Assembly (NCBI GenBank): GCA_038205115.1
Contig: JBBRCE010000005.1
Span: 1 to 64,000, forward strand
DNA: 64,000 nucleotides
Direction of reading: 5' to 3'
Source of the DNA: JBBRCE01 sp038205115
GTDB taxonomy: Bacteria; Planctomycetota; Planctomycetia; Pirellulales; JBBRCE01
Below the pieces are notes generated by a model. The model worked only from the letters and a program-made list of their open reading frames with translations, was not told the DNA's origin and searched no databases. Positions within the stretch are counted from its first letter, which is position 1; each line of letters opens with the position of its first letter. Position numbers and translations under genes: made by a program. Of this stretch, positions 43,533-51,639 are shown piece after piece.

Positions 43533-44294
43533 CTACTCTTTGTCTTTGCCGCCGAACGAAGCGGCCGCCACTTGGCCCTGAGCCGCGCCTTTGTCGTGCT
43601 GCATGGTCATGGCCAAGTTCTTGCCATCCAATACCGCATCGGCCAACTGCTGCATGATCAACTCGATCGAGCGGATGCTGTCGTCGTTGCCCGGAATTGG
43701 CAAATCGACCAAGTCCGGATCGCTATCGGTATCGATCAGAGCCACGGTGGTAACGCCCAGTTTACGGGCTTCACTAATGGCGTTCTTTTCTTTTTTGGGA
43801 TCGATGATCACCATGCACTCCGGCGTGCGGCTCATGGTTCGCATGCCATTGAGATTGCGATACATCTTGCGATGTTCGCGCTTTAGCGCGGATTGCATCT
43901 TTTTGCTGTACATGTCGAACTTTTCGGTCGGCAGAACGCCGTCGAGTTCTTCCAAACGGCCCAGCCGATCGCGAATGGTGCGGAAGTTGGTGAGCGTGCC
44001 ACCCAACCAGCGCTGGGCAACAAACGGCATACCGCAGCGGAGCGACTCGCGTTCAACGGTTTCCGCCGCTTGACGCTTGGTACCGACGAACAAAATCAGA
44101 CTGCCGCTGGCCGATACCTGTTTGAGATACTTTTTGGCCCGCAGCAAACCACGCATGGTTTCGCGAACGTCAATGATGTGAATTAAGTTGCGGCGGCCGT
44201 AAATATACGGGCGCATCTTAGGATTCCACTTGCTGGCGCGATGTCCAAAATGGACGCCGGCCTCAACCAATTGCTTAACGAGCAATCCTGCCAC
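43533..44294 (-). CDS. rpsB: 30S ribosomal protein S2
   Basis: A 253-residue ribosomal protein. Signatures are VEAGVHFGHRASKWNPKMRP near the start, ILFVGTKRQAAETVE, FVAQRWLGGTLTNFRTIR, and DTDSDPDLVDLPIPGNDDSI. GTG 44294 is preceded by GAGGAG. A promoter-like sequence lies at 44420-44448 with a leader of more than 110 nt, in which autoregulation by S2 could act. Confidence 0.98.
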   Translation of the reverse strand: MAGLLVKQLVEAGVHFGHRASKWNPKMRPYIYGRRNLIHIIDVRETMRGLLRAKKYLKQVSASGSLILFVGTKRQAAETVERESLRCGMPFVAQRWLGGTLTNFRTIRDRLGRLEELDGVLPTEKFDMYSKKMQSALKREHRKMYRNLNGMRTMSRTPECMVIIDPKKEKNAISEARKLGVTTVALIDTDSDPDLVDLPIPGNDDSIRSIELIMQQLADAVLDGKNLAMTMQHDKGAAQGQVAAASFGGKDKE

Positions 44295-44419
44295 AAAAAA
44301 CTCCTCGACAAAGGCACATCGGCAAATGTCCCAAACAGCTTCGGGCGTCCGATGTTAGAACGAAAATTTCGGCCGCCAAAAGCGACCGGCCTGCCATAAC
44401 GGCAAGCGATAAGTCCACC

Positions 44420-44448
44420 ATGCTACCGCTTGACCGATGCAGCGTCAA
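44420..44448 (-). promoter_or_regulatory. rpsB: Sigma-70-type promoter for rpsB
   Basis: On the minus strand, TTGACG (44448-44443), a spacer of exactly 17 nt and TAGCAT (44425-44420) lie about 125 nt before the rpsB start. Matches are 5/6 and 4/6 to the consensus hexamers. Confidence 0.55.
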
Positions 44449-44506
44449 CCCGCGATAAGATGAACGCCGCTAGCCGTTTAACGCAATCCGCCCAGAGCGG
44501 ATACGG

Positions 44507-44971
44507 TTAATCCAAACCTCGTGGAACATACTCGCCGGATTGGCTGGATTCCAAATAGCTGGTGAGCATGATTTGCGCAGCGAGTTTATCGAGCCGCGCC
44601 TTACGTTTTTTGTGAGACAGGCGGGCCTCGGCCAGATACTGCTGCGCTTCGCTGCTGGTGAACCGTTCGTCATAAAATTCGACCGGCAGGCCAGTCAACT
44701 CCTGGAGCCAAACGCCAAACTGTCGGGCTTCCAACGACTTTTGGCTTTCTTTGCCGTTTAAATGCAGTGGCAAACCCACAATCAGCCGGCAAATTTGCTC
44801 CTCGGCCAGCAAACGGCGGAAGTAGGCCGCATCCAAGTCTGGAGTGCGCCGATTGTAATTTTCCAGTGGGCTCGCCAGTCGCTGTTCCCGATCGGTCACC
44901 GCAATACCAATGCGCACAGTGCCGTAATCGATGCCCGCCAATCGCCCGATTTTCCGCTCGTCTGACGCCAC
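44507..44971 (-). CDS. ruvX: Holliday-junction resolvase-like RuvX (YqgF)
   Basis: A 154-residue RNase H-fold protein implicated in pre-16S rRNA maturation or recombination. LAGIDYGTVRIGIAV is the first catalytic strand (Asp), RLIVGLPLHLNGKES is the 'VGlP' motif and PVEFYDERFTSSEAQ provides the conserved D/E. The GTG start at 44971 has GAGGA 8 nt upstream; the earlier open frame is not supported. It lies on the same strand as rpsB, upstream of it, with its own stop-proximal stem ATCCGC/GCGGAT at 44486-44502. Confidence 0.94.
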   Translation of the reverse strand: MASDERKIGRLAGIDYGTVRIGIAVTDREQRLASPLENYNRRTPDLDAAYFRRLLAEEQICRLIVGLPLHLNGKESQKSLEARQFGVWLQELTGLPVEFYDERFTSSEAQQYLAEARLSHKKRKARLDKLAAQIMLTSYLESSQSGEYVPRGLD

Positions 44972-45349
44972 AATACAATCCTCGGAATTCCCGCGGAACT
45001 TCGCCGCTTCGCCAGCATCGCAGACGCGTCCTGCTTCGCCGCCGGCGACACACATTCTAAGTTGTCGCGGCGAGAAATCGTAGCCGGCGCCGGCTGCAGA
45101 TCCGCAACGGCCCCCCAAATGGTCGATTTAGTGCTTTACAGTAGGAATTTGGCTGTCCACAATGGGAGCATCACGTCTGTCAAAGGTATGGCCGACGTAT
45201 CGAGGATTTTGCAACCGCTCAATTTGATCGATTTCGCCGCATTCGGGGAACTTTTGCGGGCTGCGTGGCACTCATGGCATGACGCCGGCAAATATCGGAT
45301 TCTATTTCCTTCGACGAAACTCGTTCTTAATCATAGTGGGCCTGATTTT

Positions 45350-46570
45350 ATGAAAGTGAAGAATTTGTTGCGAAGCTTGTTTGCAACGCTCTGTGCCGCG
45401 GGGCTCTTGGCTTCCGGCACGAACCCAGCCTTGGCGCAGATTCAAGTTGCCAAGGAAGCGCCCGTACCGGCGCAACCGCCGATGCTTGTAAAGCCCGCCT
45501 CGGATGCCAAAGCGGGCGACAAAAAGGCCGACCTCAGTGCCAAAGCGGACAGTGCCAAAGCCGACAGTGCCAAAGCCGACAGTGCCAAAGCGGACAATGC
45601 CAAAGCGGACGAGCCAATCAAACCCGCCGCGCCCAAGGCCGACCCCGAAGAAATCAAGCTTTACTTGATCCAGGGAGATATTGTCAGCGGCAAGCTCTCA
45701 ATCAAAGACATCATGGTCGAAACGCGGTTCGGCTCGCTGAAAATTCCGATTTCTGATATCAAAAGTTTCACGCCGGGTCTCGACAGCAATCCCACGTTGG
45801 GCGGCAAAGTCAAAGAGTTGATCGAAAAACTCGGTGCCGACGACTTCGCCGAACGCAAAGCCGCGCAAGACGAACTCACCAAGATGGGTGCCGGTGTCCG
45901 CGGCGAATTGCAAAAGCACACCAAAGACGAAAACGCTGAGCGATCTCGCCGAGTTCAAGCCATTCTCGAAGCCATAGAAGGCGACACCGGCGAAGACGAA
46001 AACGCCGCCAAGTCCACTTGGGTTCACCAAGATACGATCGAAACCGCCGATTTTACTGTCACGGGCCACATCACTCCCAAGTCGTTCGACTTGCTCAGCA
46101 GCCACGGCACACTGACCGTGGCGCTTTCGGACATTCGCAAAGCCCGTCGTGACGTCGAGTCGAAGGACGAGATGCGCAAAACCGTGATGGTCGATCAATC
46201 GGCCATCGCCTACACCAATCGGCCGTTGAAAAACAGCGGCATCAAGGTCGAAAAGGGCGATAAGATCACGTTGGTTGTCGAAGGCACCCTGACCATGACG
46301 CCCTGGGGTAACGAGAGCGTGTCGACGCCCGAAGGCGATCAAAACAACTTCGGCGCCTGCAGCTTTGGCGGACAAGCTCTGCCCGGCGGCTGTTTGTTCG
46401 GTCGAATCGGCGACGGCGGCACTGTGTTTAAAGTGGGATCGAAGTATTCGACCACCGCAGTCCAAACGGGCACGCTGCAGTTTGGTATTGCCATGCAGCC
46501 CAACTATGCACGGGGCAACTATCAGTTCCCGGGCGGATACAGCGTGAAGGTTCGAATCGAGCCCAAGTAG
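45350..46570 (+). CDS. Secreted protein with LecA-like C-terminal domain
   Basis: A 406-residue exported protein. The signal peptide is MKVKNLLRSLFATLCAAGLL with cleavage near ALAQ. Residues about 63-87 are five consecutive S/N-A-K-A-D repeats. Residues 105-140 form a beta unit with EEIKLYLIQGDIVSGKLSIK. A helical region about 160-215 looks like a short HEAT-type repeat (ERKAAQDELTKMGAGVRGEL). The last 130 residues (GDKITLVVEGTLTMTPWGN, LFGRIGDGGTVFKVG, GTLQFGIAMQ) resemble the LecA/PA-IL type beta-sandwich, a carbohydrate-binding fold. Predicted location is periplasmic or surface. The sugar-binding residues of LecA are not clearly conserved. Confidence 0.78.
   Translation: MKVKNLLRSLFATLCAAGLLASGTNPALAQIQVAKEAPVPAQPPMLVKPASDAKAGDKKADLSAKADSAKADSAKADSAKADNAKADEPIKPAAPKADPEEIKLYLIQGDIVSGKLSIKDIMVETRFGSLKIPISDIKSFTPGLDSNPTLGGKVKELIEKLGADDFAERKAAQDELTKMGAGVRGELQKHTKDENAERSRRVQAILEAIEGDTGEDENAAKSTWVHQDTIETADFTVTGHITPKSFDLLSSHGTLTVALSDIRKARRDVESKDEMRKTVMVDQSAIAYTNRPLKNSGIKVEKGDKITLVVEGTLTMTPWGNESVSTPEGDQNNFGACSFGGQALPGGCLFGRIGDGGTVFKVGSKYSTTAVQTGTLQFGIAMQPNYARGNYQFPGGYSVKVRIEPK
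45536..45610 (+). repeat. Tandem 15-bp repeats encoding SAKAD
   Basis: Five near-identical 15-bp units (AGTGCCAAAGCGGAC type) encode SAKAD four times and then NAKAD. Unit-number variation would be in frame, so the length of this charged linker could change by slippage. The repeats lie between the signal peptide and the folded part of the LecA-like protein. Confidence 0.9.
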
Positions 46571-46604
46571 TTCGCGGCGCTTGAAACATTCCAATCGACT
46601 TTGT

Positions 46605-46640
46605 GCGATCCGCGTCCGATGGGCGCGGATCGCTTTTTTT
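46605..46640 (+). terminator. Rho-independent terminator of the LecA-like gene
   Basis: A perfect 10-bp stem GCGATCCGCG/CGCGGATCGC (46605-46614 with 46624-46633) with a 9-nt loop is followed by seven T (46634-46640), 34 bp after the stop codon. Confidence 0.95.
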
Positions 46641-46916
46641 GCGCGGCCGAATTGACATCGCACTCCGCGATTTAGAACTTCGGCGGTACCCAAGCGCCGC
46701 GGATGTGAGAATTCGGTCAATTGGCGATGAATTTCGAACCGATCTGGCGGCACGTGCGTAGCACTTGCGGCGCGGCGCGCGGAAGTTCGGCGGCAATCTC
46801 TGGATGGCCGTCTGTGCTCACGATATACTGCATTGAATCGCTCGCGCGATCTGCGCCGGCGGTGTATAAGGTGGGCGATCATTTCCGGCGACGGTCTGTC
46901 GCGGCCGAGTCTTTAC

Positions 46917-47201
46917 GTGTCGAAATCGGTTCAAAATCAGCGACGCGTCGTTCATTATCGTGGCCACGTGCAGGGCGTTGGTTTCCGCGCCACGACGCAA
47001 CAGCTTGCCGGCCGGTTTGATGTGCGCGGACACGTTTGCAATCTGGCCGACGGCCGCGTGCTGCTGGTCTGCGAGGGTGCGGCCGATGAGTTGGATGCGT
47101 TTTTGTTGGCCGTTCGGCAACGGCTGGGGCGAGGAATTCAAGGCGAACATTGCGATCGGCAAATTGCCCAAGGTGAATTTGATGAATTTGAAATTCGGTA
47201 A
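46917..47201 (+). CDS. acyP: Acylphosphatase
   Basis: A 94-residue small enzyme hydrolysing acyl phosphates. RVVHYRGHVQGVGFRATTQQ holds the phosphate-binding loop and the catalytic Arg (GFR), and RGHVCNLADGRVLLVCEG holds the catalytic Asn. GTG 46917 gives the usual length (about 90-95); longer frames exist but lack support. The ABC permease gene starts 57 bp downstream on the same strand. Confidence 0.9.
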   Translation: MSKSVQNQRRVVHYRGHVQGVGFRATTQQLAGRFDVRGHVCNLADGRVLLVCEGAADELDAFLLAVRQRLGRGIQGEHCDRQIAQGEFDEFEIR

Positions 47202-47258
47202 AAGTTCCAAACGTTTGGCATGTTGCCGGCCACACGCCGCCTGCGGGAGTCAATGTCG

Positions 47259-48779
47259 ATGAATTTGCATCTTTGGTTACCGCCCATCTGGTTGCTGGGC
47301 GCTGGCTTTGGCTTGGGATTGTTCGTGCTGGCCGTGGCGTTTGGAATTACGGCGGCAATCTCGCGTCGCGCCGGTCGAGTCTTGTGGGACATCGGCCGCG
47401 AAGGCTTTCTGTTGCCGATTTTCATTCTGGCCGCGACCATGGCGCTGATTGCCATACCGGCCTCGCTCAAAACGCCAGTCAAGGAACTGGTGAATTCGCT
47501 CCTGCATCGCGTGGCGCCCGAAACCGTCGATAGGCAGTACACGGTTGTGGTGGGTCATCCCGAGACGTTTGTCTTCACCAACCAGTTGGAACAGTTACGC
47601 AGCGTCAAAATCGAGGTCGATCATGATCTTAACATTCGACCGGGCGGCGACGAGAGCGATTCCGCAGTGACAGCAACCGCCACGCCAGAACGTCCCTGGG
47701 AGTGGCAGCGCGGTTTACACGGCGGTGACTTCTTCAAATCCGAGGGCTCACTGCATGTCACAGCGGCATCCGACGAGCCTACCACTTTAAAAGTGCATTA
47801 TCTCATTCGGCCCGATTTTCCGGAAAGCCAACTTCTGCCCGGCACGGCGCTGGCGCTGATTGGGCTGGTCGGCGTTTACTTGGCCATTCGGCTGGCTTTT
47901 CCGAAGACATCGGCCGTGGCGCAGGCCACCATGAAAGAATCGCTGGCCCAACCCCTGTTTTGGTTGCTGCTAGGCATTGGCGCCACGGCGCTTCTGATTT
48001 CGATCTACATTCCGTATTTCACCTTTGGCGAAGACATCAAAATGGTGAAGCTGACCGGCTTCGTTTGGATCACCATCCTATCGCTCGCCTTGGGACTTTG
48101 GACTGCAAGCGTGTCGCTGGCTGACGAAATCGAAGGCCGCACCGCGCTGACCGTGCTCTCCAAGCCGCTCGGCAGACCGCAATTCATCTTAGGCAAATTC
48201 CTCGGCATCTTGCTGCCTGTGGTTCTGATGTTTTCCATCCTGGGCACGTTGTTCTTATGCACGCTGTCCTACAAAGTGGTGTATGAATCGCGTGAAGGCG
48301 CGCAGATGGACTCCGAATTCAAAAAAGAACACGAGGAGTGGCAAAAAGGCATGCAGTCGAGCCTGAACTGGCAATACTGCGATTACGAAATGACCAGCGC
48401 CATTCCCGGGCTGGTGTTGGCGTTTTTTGAAACCGTGGTGCTGGTCTCCATTAGCGTGGCCATCTCCACACGGCTGCCGATGGTGCCCAACTTAATCATC
48501 TCCGGCACGATCTATGTGCTGGGTCATATCGTGCCGATGATTGGCAATTCGAAAATGGGCGACCGCGAGCTCGTTTCGGCGGTGCAGGTGAAATTCGTGG
48601 CGCGGTTCTTCGCCACCATCTTGCCGGTGCTGGAGCATTTTGATGTGCAGGCGGCTGTCTCCAGCGGACGCTGGGTGCCAATCGAATATCTCGGTTGGGC
48701 GGGACTGTATTGCGTTCTTTACAGCAGCATGGCGCTGCTGCTGGCGCTGTTTCTGTTCGAAGATCGCGATCTGGCGTAA
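47259..48779 (+). CDS. ABC-2-type transporter permease with periplasmic insert
   Basis: A 506-residue membrane protein with two N-terminal helices (IWLLGAGFGLGLFVLAVAFGI, FLLPIFILAATMALIAIPA), a soluble region of about 120 residues (residues 75-195), and six or so more helices. The segment SVSLADEIEGRTALTVLSKPLGR is the coupling-helix-like motif of NosY/ABC-2-like permeases. No ATPase subunit gene is adjacent, so partners are elsewhere. ATG 47259 has GGAG 9 nt upstream; ATG 47253 is an alternative. Confidence 0.82.
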   Translation: MNLHLWLPPIWLLGAGFGLGLFVLAVAFGITAAISRRAGRVLWDIGREGFLLPIFILAATMALIAIPASLKTPVKELVNSLLHRVAPETVDRQYTVVVGHPETFVFTNQLEQLRSVKIEVDHDLNIRPGGDESDSAVTATATPERPWEWQRGLHGGDFFKSEGSLHVTAASDEPTTLKVHYLIRPDFPESQLLPGTALALIGLVGVYLAIRLAFPKTSAVAQATMKESLAQPLFWLLLGIGATALLISIYIPYFTFGEDIKMVKLTGFVWITILSLALGLWTASVSLADEIEGRTALTVLSKPLGRPQFILGKFLGILLPVVLMFSILGTLFLCTLSYKVVYESREGAQMDSEFKKEHEEWQKGMQSSLNWQYCDYEMTSAIPGLVLAFFETVVLVSISVAISTRLPMVPNLIISGTIYVLGHIVPMIGNSKMGDRELVSAVQVKFVARFFATILPVLEHFDVQAAVSSGRWVPIEYLGWAGLYCVLYSSMALLLALFLFEDRDLA

Positions 48780-48949
48780 ATACCCGTGCGAGGCTGCGGT
48801 TTCACGACGCTGCGCGCCGCTGGCATAGTACGCGCAACTCCGTCAGCGTAGAATGCGGTACCACCTGACCGCGACGCAGATACTAGGACCACGCGTCGTC
48901 GCGTCGTTTTCTGCAGATTCCCTTTTAACACACTGGCAGTGCGATTTTC

Positions 48950-49804
48950 ATGGGCGTTTACGACCGCGATTACTATCGTGAAGAACCGGCGGGCTTTTTC
49001 GGCGGCCGCCGGTCGGCCGTGCTCGACCTGATCATTGTGAATGTCGCGCTGTACCTAATTGACATCTTCAGCGATCAGTGGGTGACCAAACATCTGACAT
49101 TGCGCAGCAATTTGTTCAGCAGCCCTTGGCACGCCTATCAACTCCTAACGTACGGCTTTGTCCACGATTACCAGTCGATTGGGCACATTCTGTTCAACAT
49201 GATCGCCCTGTTTTTCTTCGGCCGCGATGTCGAGGGCTTTTACGGGCGCAAACGCTTTTTGAGCATGTATCTCTCGACGGTGGTGCTCGTCGGCTTGATC
49301 TGGTTGATTATGGCCCAGTTTTCTGCAAAGGAATCGGGAGTCCTCGGCGCCTCCGGCGCGATCATGGGAGTCATTGTGCTGTTTGTGATGCGCGATCCGC
49401 ATCGCACCATCTACGTCAATTTCTTCATACCGGTGCCGGCATGGTTGATGTTGATCTTGTACGTCGGCTTGGATTTTTTTGGCATTGTCAGCCCTAATCC
49501 CGAGGATCACGTTGCGCATATTGCGCATCTGACTGGTGTTGGTTTGGGATTCTTATATTATCGGACTGGTTTTAGTCTCGCGCAATTATGGCCGTCCAAC
49601 TGGTCTTTGAAGAAGCTAAAACGTGGTCCGAAATTACGCGTCCACAATGAAACCTCCGAGGCGGGCGACGATCCGCGCGCCTGGCAAATGCAGGTCGACG
49701 CCATCTTGGAGAAAATATCGCAGCAAGGCGAAGCCAGCCTAACCGCCGACGAACGAAAAATTCTGGAAGAGGCCAGCCGCCGTTACCAGCAACGACGCCA
49801 ATAA
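48950..49804 (+). CDS. Rhomboid-family intramembrane serine protease
   Basis: A 284-residue membrane protease. Six helices are visible. FGRDVEGFYGRKRFL follows the GHILFNMIALFFF helix, LGASGAIMGVIV holds the catalytic Ser (GxSG), and DHVAHIAHLTGVGLGFL supplies the catalytic His. A soluble C-terminal tail (about 205-284, SLTADERKILEEASRRYQQR) is helical. It cleaves within membrane helices of unknown substrates. The plus-strand start at 48950 has no very strong Shine-Dalgarno, but the MGVYDRDYYREEP opening is characteristic of planctomycete members. Confidence 0.93.
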   Translation: MGVYDRDYYREEPAGFFGGRRSAVLDLIIVNVALYLIDIFSDQWVTKHLTLRSNLFSSPWHAYQLLTYGFVHDYQSIGHILFNMIALFFFGRDVEGFYGRKRFLSMYLSTVVLVGLIWLIMAQFSAKESGVLGASGAIMGVIVLFVMRDPHRTIYVNFFIPVPAWLMLILYVGLDFFGIVSPNPEDHVAHIAHLTGVGLGFLYYRTGFSLAQLWPSNWSLKKLKRGPKLRVHNETSEAGDDPRAWQMQVDAILEKISQQGEASLTADERKILEEASRRYQQRRQ

Positions 49805-49908
49805 CTGCGCTTGCGACCGCGTATTGCGTGCAACGCGACCGCAATTCCTCCACCACCGCGCTGCAGCCAACTGTCGCAGCCTACGCGCTGCCGCAAAATC
49901 GAACTCGC

Positions 49909-51576
49909 ATGGCAACGTCACTCTTCAAAATCGTCGGCGGCACGATCCACGATCCGCTGCATGGAATCGACGGACAAACGGGCGACATTTGGATCGAGGG
50001 CGAAAAAATCGTGGCGGCCCCGACGGGCTCCTCGCGCCAGGCGGATCGGACGTTGGACGCGCGCGGACTGGTTGTGATGCCCGGCGGCGTGGACATGCAT
50101 TGCCATATCGCCGGTCCCAAAGTAAACGTCGGTCGAAAATTGCGCGCGGACGACAAACGCGATGCGCCGCCCTTGCTTCGTACCCCGCAAACGTTTGGCG
50201 GCACAATGGGGAGTGTGCCGAGCACGTTTGCCACGGGCTACAAATATGCCGGACTCGGTTACACCACCGCCATGGACGCCGCGGTGGCACCGCTGGCCGC
50301 GCGGCACGCCCATCGAGAATTCGCCGAAACGCCCTGTTTGGACAAAGGCTTTTTCGTACTGCTGGGAAACAATCACTACGCCCTGCAAGCCATTGCCGAT
50401 GGCGATCAGGCTCGACTGCAAAACTTTCTGGCGTGGATTTTATCGGTCACCAAGGGCTATGCGCCTAAGCTGGTTAATCCCGGTGGAGTCGAGAATTGGA
50501 AATCGCGTAACGGCAATGCCAGCGATTTGGATGCCAGTATTGCTGGCTTCGAGATCACGCCGCGGCAGATCATTGCCACGCTGGCGGAAGCGGCCAACCG
50601 GCTGGATTTGCCCCATGCACTGCATATTCATACGACCAACTTGGGACTGCCTGGCAACTGGTCGACGACGCTTGAGACCATGAAGTTGCTGGGCGGTTTA
50701 CGCGGACATCTGGCTCACATCCAATTCCACAGCTACGGCGGCGGCGACGCCGACGAACGCACGTTTTACTCGAATGTTGCCCCGCTGGCCGAATATGTTA
50801 ACGCGCATCCCAACATCACCGTGGACGTTGGGCAGGTGCTCTTCGGCCAGACGACCAGCATGACCGGCGACGGCCCGCTTGGGCATTTTCTCAGCAAGCT
50901 TTACGGCACGCGCTGGTTCAGTCACGATGTCGAAAACGAGGCCGGCTGCGGTATCTCGCCCATCGAGTACAAACACAAGAGCCTGGTCCACGCCTGGCAA
51001 TGGGTGGCCGGTTTGGAATGGTTTCTGATGGTTGACGACCCGTGGCAAGTGGCCATGAGTACCGATCATCCCAACGGCGCGGCCTTTCATGCTTACCCGC
51101 AAATCATTCGTTTGCTGATGGATTCCAGTTACCGGACAGAGATGCTCAATCGTCTGCCTGCCAGGGTTCGCGAACAATGTCAATTGCGGCACATCAACCG
51201 CGAGTATTCGCTGCAAGAGATTTGCATCATCACCCGGGCGGGTCCGGCCAAGATGCTGGGCTTGCGCGATAAAGGGCATCTCGCTCCCGGCACGGATGCC
51301 GATCTGACGCTTTACCTTCCCAGCGCGGATCGCCAGGCGATGTTCGAAATGCCGCGTTACGTCATCAAGGCCGGCGAAATGTTGGTCGACGACGGCGAAC
51401 TCAATTCGCCAAAGTCTGGCAAAACGTTGCACGTGGCACCCGAACGCGATCCGGATTTTGACGTTCATTTTTCGCGCTGGTTCGACGAGCATTACACGCT
51501 CAAGTGCTCGAACTACGTGATTTCCGACGACGAACTGGCGGCCCGGCAGCAAATTGCCTGCGTCGCGAACCGCTAG
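49909..51576 (+). CDS. fhcA: Formylmethanofuran dehydrogenase/hydrolase subunit A homologue
   Basis: A 555-residue amidohydrolase-fold protein like FmdA/FwdA/FhcA, which in methylotrophs and planctomycetes handles the formyl group of the methanofuran-type cofactor in formaldehyde oxidation. Signatures are VVMPGGVDMHCHIAGPKVN (metal HxH) and DLPHALHIHTTNLGLPGNW, with GLRGHLAHIQFHSYGGGD and MSTDHPNGAAFHAYPQI. Length and motif order fit. ATG 49909 begins the conserved part. Subunits B, C and D are not in the window, so this is either a distant part of a complex or a solitary homologue. Confidence 0.93.
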   Translation: MATSLFKIVGGTIHDPLHGIDGQTGDIWIEGEKIVAAPTGSSRQADRTLDARGLVVMPGGVDMHCHIAGPKVNVGRKLRADDKRDAPPLLRTPQTFGGTMGSVPSTFATGYKYAGLGYTTAMDAAVAPLAARHAHREFAETPCLDKGFFVLLGNNHYALQAIADGDQARLQNFLAWILSVTKGYAPKLVNPGGVENWKSRNGNASDLDASIAGFEITPRQIIATLAEAANRLDLPHALHIHTTNLGLPGNWSTTLETMKLLGGLRGHLAHIQFHSYGGGDADERTFYSNVAPLAEYVNAHPNITVDVGQVLFGQTTSMTGDGPLGHFLSKLYGTRWFSHDVENEAGCGISPIEYKHKSLVHAWQWVAGLEWFLMVDDPWQVAMSTDHPNGAAFHAYPQIIRLLMDSSYRTEMLNRLPARVREQCQLRHINREYSLQEICIITRAGPAKMLGLRDKGHLAPGTDADLTLYLPSADRQAMFEMPRYVIKAGEMLVDDGELNSPKSGKTLHVAPERDPDFDVHFSRWFDEHYTLKCSNYVISDDELAARQQIACVANR

Positions 51577-51639
51577 TTGGCAAACGATTTCGCGGGGGCC
51601 GTGGAACTTTCAGGCCCGACGGTTTGCTAAACTGTCCGC

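Noticed and set aside
45536..45610. Tandem repeats as a CRISPR array
   Set aside because: The repeats are contiguous 15-bp units without spacers and are in frame inside a gene.
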